From assembly GCA_023374045.1 (NCBI GenBank), contig CM041780.1, positions 89,679,627 through 89,743,626 on the forward strand: a DNA stretch of 64,000 nt. Direction: 5' to 3'. Under the pieces are notes generated by a model. It saw only the letters and a list, made by a program, of their open reading frames with translations, had not been told where the DNA came from and ran no database searches. Positions within the stretch are counted from its first letter, which is position 1. Each line of letters starts with the position of its first letter. Shown here one piece after another: positions 57,779 through 64,000 of the stretch. Source of the stretch: Limonium bicolor. Its lineage: Eukaryota > Streptophyta > Magnoliopsida > Caryophyllales > Plumbaginaceae. A program made the translations under genes and the position numbers.

Positions 57779-58536
57779 TTAATACTTTCTAAAGGTAAGG
57801 TTCAGGTGTCCTGGTTTCATGTGTGTGGCATTGATTATTGCCGGTGGTGCCGTATTCAACTTGATCTTGTTGATCCCGTGATACAGCATCCTAGAGTTTC
57901 CACCCATGATTAGGACATCTCCTGATCTCAATACCAATTTCTCTACGAGGTCCACACGCTTCTGCTCCTATACATAAATACGGCGTCATCACCAATGGAC
58001 CAAGACACTACGGGCACTCCTTGTTCAAGAGATTCCGTTGTCTCGTCCTTGTCTTGGTGTAACCCAAGTCGTCCTTCTTTCTCGTAGAAGTTGACGATAC
58101 AGAGGTCCGCTTCAAGTGCGGTGATTGGATCATGTTCACATTGTTGTGCAAGTTCTACTGCTTGTGTGACAAGTGTCTGAAATTCTGGAGGTATTGTCGG
58201 TGGCGTCGCTCCGTCTTGTGTTCGTGTCTCTTGGTATGTCCTGGTATAAGGATCCCAATCCTTTCCCAAGCACATCATCTTCAGCTTCATCTTCGCTCCA
58301 CCGGGAAATTCGGGTGTATAAAATCCTCCTTGACCCGTTCCTAGTTCGTTGCATTGTCGAATGATTGAAATTTGTGCTTCAGGTGTCAGGTATCCCCTTA
58401 ATAAAATCATACCTAGTCGGATGACCTGACACTGCTCACTGGAGTAGTGGCATGTGGTGATGTCGGTCTCTTCTTGATTCAGGTTTACCGGTATCGGACA
58501 GCAGATACTAAAGCTTCCTATGGTTACAAATTTCAT
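57779..58536 (-). pseudogene. AlkB/ALKBH1-like 2OG-Fe(II) dioxygenase captured by the chromovirus
   Basis: ATG at 58536; 197 codons are open to a TAG at 57943, then the domain goes on in the next frame to TAA at 57779-57781, about 252 codons in all. Visible in order: LRGYLTPEAQISII, GGFYTPEFPGG, LKMMCLGKDWDPYTR, IPPEFQTLV, VNFY (N149, Y151; 2OG contacts), HQD (H160, D162; iron), PVVSWSIGDDAVF and, after the frame break, SGDVLIMGG, LYHGI (distal iron His) and LNLTFRKY. This is the full AlkB fold, closest to plant ALKBH1-like proteins, which demethylate nucleic acids using 2-oxoglutarate and oxygen. The frame break is one event (net +2 or -1 nt) near a GTGTGG at about 57955. The first of the two 2OG-binding Arg (RxNLTFR type) is His here. 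It sits between gag and protease, with no introns. An AG acceptor-like GTAG directly precedes its ATG. Confidence 0.85.
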
Positions 58537-58664
58537 CTACGGTGAGTACTAGTTTCAACTACTTCATTTCATGCTCATTACATATTCCAATTCATTCAAT
58601 CATGCATTCATTCAAACAGTTACTCTACTACTTAGTCATGCTTCTTCAAGGATTAAAGGTTCGG
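58537..58664 (-). other. Intron-like spacer between gag and AlkB frame
   Basis: On the minus strand the gag end reads CCCAG followed by GTAATT (donor-like, 58664 downward). The spacer ends ACCGTAG right before ATG 58536. Joining donor and acceptor does not keep the gag frame into AlkB, so AlkB would be read from its own ATG. Confidence 0.4.
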
Positions 58665-60185
58665 ATAATTACCTGGGCCGGACTTAGAACCGGACCCGTC
58701 ACGGTCAATCACATGCAGGACAGGCTGCCTCTGAGGTGCACCCCTCTGAGGTCCCCGGGATCCCTGTCCCTGTGGTCCCTGCTGGGTCGGTGCATCGCCA
58801 GATGCAACCTCCTTGCCTTCCCTCTGCTTGTAGCTTTGGAATTCCCTTTTGGCTTGGCATTCTCTGGGCATTTATTAGCTGTATGTCCCGGTTTCTGGCA
58901 GTTGTAGCACTTGATTTCTCTCCCATAGCAGTCCTTGCCGGGATGGTCTTGGTTGCACTTCCTGCACACATATGTGCGGCCATCTGAGATGTTCTTGGTG
59001 AAACTGGAGCCAGAACCTAAGGTTGAGAGGGTTAGCACATTTGTGCGTGGATTACTAGATATAATACTTGTACGAATACGAATTAGAAATAGAAGTTTAC
59101 CCTTAGGTGGGTGTGATCTCAATGGCTTCGCAGCCACCGGTGCAGATGAACCTAGTTGAAGAAGCTCAACTGGTTTGCCCTGCTCAGCATGGGCACTGCT
59201 CTCACTTGGGAAGTTCTTTTGAGTTTGATGAAAGAATTTCCCTTTCTTCTTTTTCCAGCTTTTACCCTGGTTCTACTCCTCAGCACTTGTGTTCTTACTA
59301 TTAGCCTTGCGCTTCAGCGCGGTTTCTTCATCCCGAAGTTGGCAAGTGATCTCAATGCGAGACGCCACGTGATAACACTCTTGAAGTTTCAGGTATTAGC
59401 CGGGATTCTTATTTAAAGAGATAGAGGTAAAGATAAAGTATTTAAGGAATTCAAGGAATTTAAGGAATTATGGAATTACAATGGTACTAGGGTTAAACGA
59501 TATTTACCTGAAGGGAGGTAAACCTGGTATAGCCCATACCATACCGCAGACAATGGCTCAGACCGCCATAGAAGCGATAGACCAACACCTGGCCAGTATA
59601 CCCTAGGGGTAGAAGACGGAGGATAGAAGTGAAGGTTCTGTAATACTCGTCGACAGACATCTTCTCTGTCATTTTCAAGGCATCCAGCTCTAGCCTTTTC
59701 TTGGTTTTCACATGCTCCAGGAAGTATTTGGAACGGAAGGAGAGAGGCAAAGGACTCCCAATCAAAGGTGGGGTCGTTGACATGCTCATGCTTGACTAGC
59801 TTCCACCAATCCATGGCTGCATCTTTCAGATAGTAGGCTGCAACTCTAACTCAAACTCCAGCAGGAGCTTCGAGGGTTTCAAACGCCGTCTCCATCTCGG
59901 AGATGTAGGCTTCTAGCTTAGCCGGATCACTCTCGCCCCTAAAGCAAGGAGGACGGAGTTCCGCTACAGCTTTTACCCAGTTGGCTTCTCTGGGTGGAAG
60001 GGAGGGATCGGTCCCGTTTGATTTTGTTGGTTCTGTTGATTTTGTTGCATCGCGGTAATTACTTGTGGTAGCATCTGCGCTACCGTGGCGGCGACGATCT
60101 CTGCTATCGTCTGGGCGCCAGGTCCTTCAGAGGCTTCGCCTCTTCCTCGGCCTCGGCCTGGTCCTGACATCTGAACATTTAGCAT
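58653..60185 (-). pseudogene. Chromovirus gag, disrupted, with intron-like gaps
   Basis: Start near 60170 (MSGPGRGRGRG) or 60185. The Retrotrans_gag core follows: CFRGESDPAKLEAYISEMET, AAYYLKDAAMDWWK, RSKYFLEHVKTKKRLELDAL, MSVDEYYRTF. Then come a Lys-rich stretch, two knuckles (CRKCNQDHPGKDC and CYNCQKPGHTANKC) and a Gln/Gly/Arg-rich end (QGPQGQGSRGPQRGAPQRQP). Breaks are an in-frame TGA at about 59848, a frameshift at about 59740 and another stop near 59278. Two AT-rich segments bounded by GT and AG, 59507 down to about 59385 and 59100 down to 59017 (84 nt, phase kept), look like introns. Confidence 0.75.
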
Positions 60186-60378
60186 TTACATTAGGCTTGC
60201 AAGATATGACCTAAAGGTCTTGGAATTTAAGCAATGTATCATTCCTAAGAACGTCAAGGGTATCCGTTATTAACAACGGTAATTCCTAGTTAGGTTTCTA
60301 AGTATCCGCCTTAAGACGGTTGAAATCCTAACTCGGTAATCCCTATGCTTGGTAACTATGGACATTAGAGCGACACTT

Positions 60379-60391
60379 CGCTCTGATACCA
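60379..60391 (-). other. Chromovirus primer-binding site (initiator Met)
   Basis: TGGTATCAGAGCG on the minus strand, 5 nt from the LTR end. It matches the initiator-Met tRNA 3' end used by most chromoviruses. Confidence 0.95.
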
Positions 60392-60396
60392 CTTTT

Positions 60397-63300
60397 TGTA
60401 ACACCCCTACCGCTAATCCTATGCTTACCGTCCAATCATCCCAATAATGAAAGCTACTCGCAGCAGAAATACTACTTACTACGGCGGGAGATACAACCGC
60501 TAACCGCCCATACGGCTAGCTAGGCTTATACTACTTACAGTGTCGGTCTGATGATCATAGTGTACCGAGTTACTACGTTACTTACCAAATGCCAATTACC
60601 GAATACTTACATTAGTGGATTACCGAGCGCCAAAGTATATCAATTACATCATTTCCAAGTTTACCAAAAGAATGAGTTTTCTACAAGCTACTCATCTATA
60701 CCCAAATCCAATACTTCCACTATCCAAAAGGGTGTACCCCATGGTACACCGGCTAACAAAAACCTACAGTCGTGTACTACTTAGTACAACCATTCACAAT
60801 TCATTGTTTACAGACAAAAAGAAATCTATCTAAGTCTTCATCATCTTCACCCTTCTCGTGTACCTGCGTGTAGTAAAAACATCGCCCCAAGGGGCTCAGC
60901 AAAAGCTGCGAATAAATTCAACATATACCGCGTGCTAGCTAGGGCACGCCAACTAATTAAGGTCGAATAGGCATGCGGTACATTTATTTCAACCACATGC
61001 TTTGCATACAACATACATGCATATACAATACATTACACAGATCAAGGCAACATTGCAATAACATACACTTCACTTACCTTCACGGAGTTAGCCAAATTAC
61101 GCATCCGGGTTAATCGGTATGCTTATTACTCTTTTACTCATTACATCTTACTTACTCTTACTTTACTTACTTACTTTCATTTACTTACTTACTCATTCTT
61201 ACTTACTTACTCATACTCATGTTAACTCGGTATGACCTCCGGCCCGGAACTACACCGTCCCACCACCGGGATTTACTTGACTCACCAATCCGGGATCCTA
61301 CCCACTTAAGGGATTTGGGCCACGGACCAGTTTAAGAGTCAGGACTTGGATCCAACCTCTTGTGTCTCCGCATCCTCACGCGTGGCCGAAACTATATCGG
61401 ACTTCTACTCATTCCAATTTATTTACCAATTTAAGTTAGATTTGTTAGCTTGTTAGGAATCAGTTAGAAGTCTAATCTCAAACACATTCGGTCACAATAC
61501 AATATATCATACATACACACATTCATTATCATCCATACATTTCATGAATTATACAAACTAAGATTTAAAGAAGATATTCACCACATACAGCACTACATAT
61601 TCACAAGTAAGCATAATAACTCCGATCCGTGCATTTATCTTAGTTGGTGATCAATTAGCACACAACACACAAATCAGAGTAACCAAGATAGCATACGGGG
61701 CATGAGGAATTCATACCGTTCACCGTTGTACTTGTATCCGACGTTCCTCCGGTGTTCACAAATCAAATCCTATGATATACACACAATCGAGTGATTAATC
61801 TAACTATCATTAACTTAACTCGACTACTCTTACGTTTCCTAACTCATACTTACTACATCTTTACCATTCTTATACTTACATATGGTTTACTTATTTTTCC
61901 TTAGTTTTAAAACTTGTTTATACTCTTAATGACCTTTAAACATCCTTAATTAAGTCCTAATTATCTTATACTATCATTACCATTCACTTCCTTACCTTAA
62001 TACCCATTTAATACACTTGATTTTGCAATTTTGGTTGGTCCGGGACCTTGTCCGGGTCTTAAGTCCCGGACCAACACATGGTCTCAACTCTCGGCTGATT
62101 TCAGTTATGGTCTGGGACCTTATACCTAAGGTAAGTCCCGGACCCAAGGCTTTGAAACTCTCGGCATGTTTTCTTACTATGGTCCGGGTCCTCTTACAAG
62201 AGGTAAGTCCCGGACCTTGACATTGAAAAACTCTCGGCGTGTTTTGCAGGGGTGGTCCGGGTCCTTGTATGGGACTTAAGTCCCGGACCACCCAATGTTT
62301 GTTACTCTCGGTATGGTTTTGCACCCTGGTCCGGGACTTAGTCCTGGACTTAAGTCCCGGACCCTGCTACAAATTCAGCAGGTTTTGCATTTTTCAAAAT
62401 CGGTTACATTCACACTTTGCCTAATTAATCCCCCATTGTTCCTACACTTAATCCCACATATTGTAGCACCTAATTAGGCTCCTAAACATGTTTAAATCCA
62501 TTGCTAACTTATTACTCCTTCTATGCTAATTCACTCACCTATTTTCTTAAGTCTTCATTTCAGCACCTACATTCTCTTCTCTAGTTGCATTATGCTACAG
62601 ACTTTAACTCTCACTATCTCCATCTATTGCTCCCTCTTATAGAGTCATTTCTAGAGCTTTCAATACATTAGCTATCTCTCCCAACCTACCCTCCAACTAT
62701 CTCAAACAAATCTGTTACAACATACATGTTTCACCTAGTTTCTAGTCTCTTAAGTGTTCTAGTTCTAGGTAAATTTGACATAACCTCCCCTATATTTTTA
62801 CATTCTCACCACATCATTTACTCACATTTTGTTACTCACTTCAATGTTTCCAATAGACATCAATATACAAGCTCTCCTACACAAACACCAAATACTAAAC
62901 ACTCTTAAAAATTCCTGCACAACACATTCAATTCCCAACTATGTTTTGACAGTTTTTTTATATGTCTTTTAAAGCTTCAAACCTCTTGGTTTCTCTTACA
63001 CATTGCACTACTACTCAATACTATATTCAATACTTATTTAACCCAATAAAAATCTGTTACATTCATATATATACAAGACAACACAAGTGATCACAATTAC
63101 CTTGTTTCTCTTCTAGCTTTTCCTTTTCTCCTCCTTTCTTCTTCCTTCTTCCTTCTCTCCCTTTCCACCGGTTTTAGCAACTCAAATCCTCTAACACTAC
63201 AACCCATTGACACATATTTCAATACACCAAAACTAACCCTAACCATTCTTTAAGTTTTTAATGCAAGTTTTAGGGTTTAGAAATATATTACCTTCCAAGG

Positions 63301-64000
63301 GAGTAGATGAAGCCTAGAGGAGCTCAAGAACAATATTTCTACTCCTTCAAAGAGGCCAAAATCTGCTGGGTACAAAAGGACCAAGCAAGGGTTTAGCTTT
63401 AAATTTCGTTTTTCCCACAAGGGCTAGGAAAAGGTGAAGTTTCAAGAAGATTTTTACCCCAAAATGACAAGGAGAAGAGGTGGTTCTAATGGTAGTCTTG
63501 AAGCTCCAAATGCTACAAACCCATGGAGATGAAAGTTCTTGTTTTCCAATTTTGAAAAGAGGGAAATGTTCCCCTTGATGATAGGAAGACAATGGTGTAG
63601 TTTTTGTAATTTTTGGAGTAGGTTTAGACACCTAACAAGATGAGAGAAGTTGAGGTTTTTGTGTGGGTCTTCAAAACTCCATGGCTGTCGCTTGGGAAGA
63701 AGAAGAAGTTGAGAGAGTGAGGGAGTGGGGGTCTGTGTACGTGAGTAGAGAATGGGGTAGGAGAGAGAATAGGTGAGTGGTAGTAAAGTAAGTTTGCTTT
63801 TTGACTTTTATTTGTTTTGTTCTTTTGTACATAAGAGGAATTAATAGAGTGTGTGTGAGAAAGGGGGAAGGCCATCGGACACACACCCAGCCCATAGGGG
63901 TTTAAAATTCTATTTACAATATTGGACACACTAGTTTAGGTTATTTATGTTTCTACCCCACAACTTCCCGTTTTTGACAGTTTTTACTAATTTCTCGTTT
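60397..64000 (-). repeat. Chromovirus 5' LTR, cut by the window edge
   Basis: Starts TGTAACACCCC and matches 49983-53602 or so. About 270 bp lie beyond the window. It contains the same five hairpin modules at 62037-62363 and the TTAC microsatellite at about 61130-61215. Confidence 0.9.
62037..62363 (-). repeat. Five GC-rich hairpin modules in the 5' LTR
   Basis: Same layout as 51627-51953. The stems here are closer to perfect (for example GGTCCGGGACC at the first module, where the other LTR has GGTCCGAGACC). The second module has GGTCTGGGACC here but GGTCCGGGACC in the other LTR. Confidence 0.9.

Larger units (their letters stand above)
49983..64000 (-). mobile_element. Ty3/gypsy chromovirus (Tekay/Del-like) with captured AlkB
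   Basis: Minus-strand element with a 3' LTR at 49983-53870 and a 5' LTR from 60397 to beyond the window. The primer-binding site (60379-60391) fits initiator Met, and a polypurine tract adjoins the 3' LTR. Internal order in its own sense: gag, AlkB-like frame, protease, RT, RNase H, integrase, degenerate chromodomain-like end. About 3.9-kb LTRs and the chromodomain-like tail fit the Tekay/Del lineage. It lies inside the Athila gag. Multiple frameshifts make pol inactive. The right target duplication is outside the window. Confidence 0.9.

Overview
The window reads as nuclear DNA of a flowering plant, probably a eudicot. The evidence is one intron-containing B3-domain gene with plant-type splice sites, LTR elements of known plant lineages (Ty1/copia, Ty3/gypsy Athila, Tat and chromovirus), plant L1-type LINEs whose ORF1 carries a DUF4283-like region and a CCHC knuckle, and Stowaway, hAT and Mutator-type MITEs. 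No rRNA, tRNA or CRISPR array was recognised. Most of the 64 kb is nested transposable-element DNA.

Left part (1-13,250): a LINE tail (3-131), a palindromic Mutator-type MITE (996-1407), a long-TIR AT-rich element (about 3797-4655), then the only host gene I support, a two-B3-domain protein of REM/VRN1-like type (CDS 6282-7983, five coding exons). It is followed by an AT-rich MITE (8584-9465) and a three-level nest: Stowaway-like (9522-12108) containing a hAT-like element (10042-12076) containing a hAT MITE (11394-11899).

Middle (13,252-42,000): a full-length LINE with a 19-bp target duplication (13271-19473), broken by one TGA in the reverse transcriptase. Next come a young but coding-defective Ty1/copia element on the minus strand (19975-24178), a second hAT-like element (24766-26018), a truncated Tat LTR carrying a MITE (26402-27345), and a gag-only Tat-type element (27658-38050). 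The gag of that element is split by an Athila-type solo LTR (31634-33045). A dispersed repeat (39235-39905, matching 12360-13200) and a 5'-truncated LINE (40877-41578, minus) follow.

Right part (42,030-64,000): a minus-strand Athila element (3' LTR, IN, RH, RT, PR, part of gag) is interrupted in gag at 49983 by a minus-strand chromovirus with about 3.9-kb LTRs. The right LTR runs off the window.

The standout feature is in that chromovirus. Between its gag zinc knuckles and its protease lies an intronless, essentially full-length AlkB/ALKBH1-like 2-oxoglutarate-Fe(II) dioxygenase reading frame (58536 down to 57779). It has the Fe-binding HxD and distal His, one frameshift, and one of the two 2OG-binding arginines replaced by His. 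Host-gene capture by a retrotransposon is the best explanation. A second cross-cutting pattern is that four unrelated LTR families here each carry GC-rich hairpin modules inside the LTR, three of them as tandem modules, and three share a GGTCCGG-type core.
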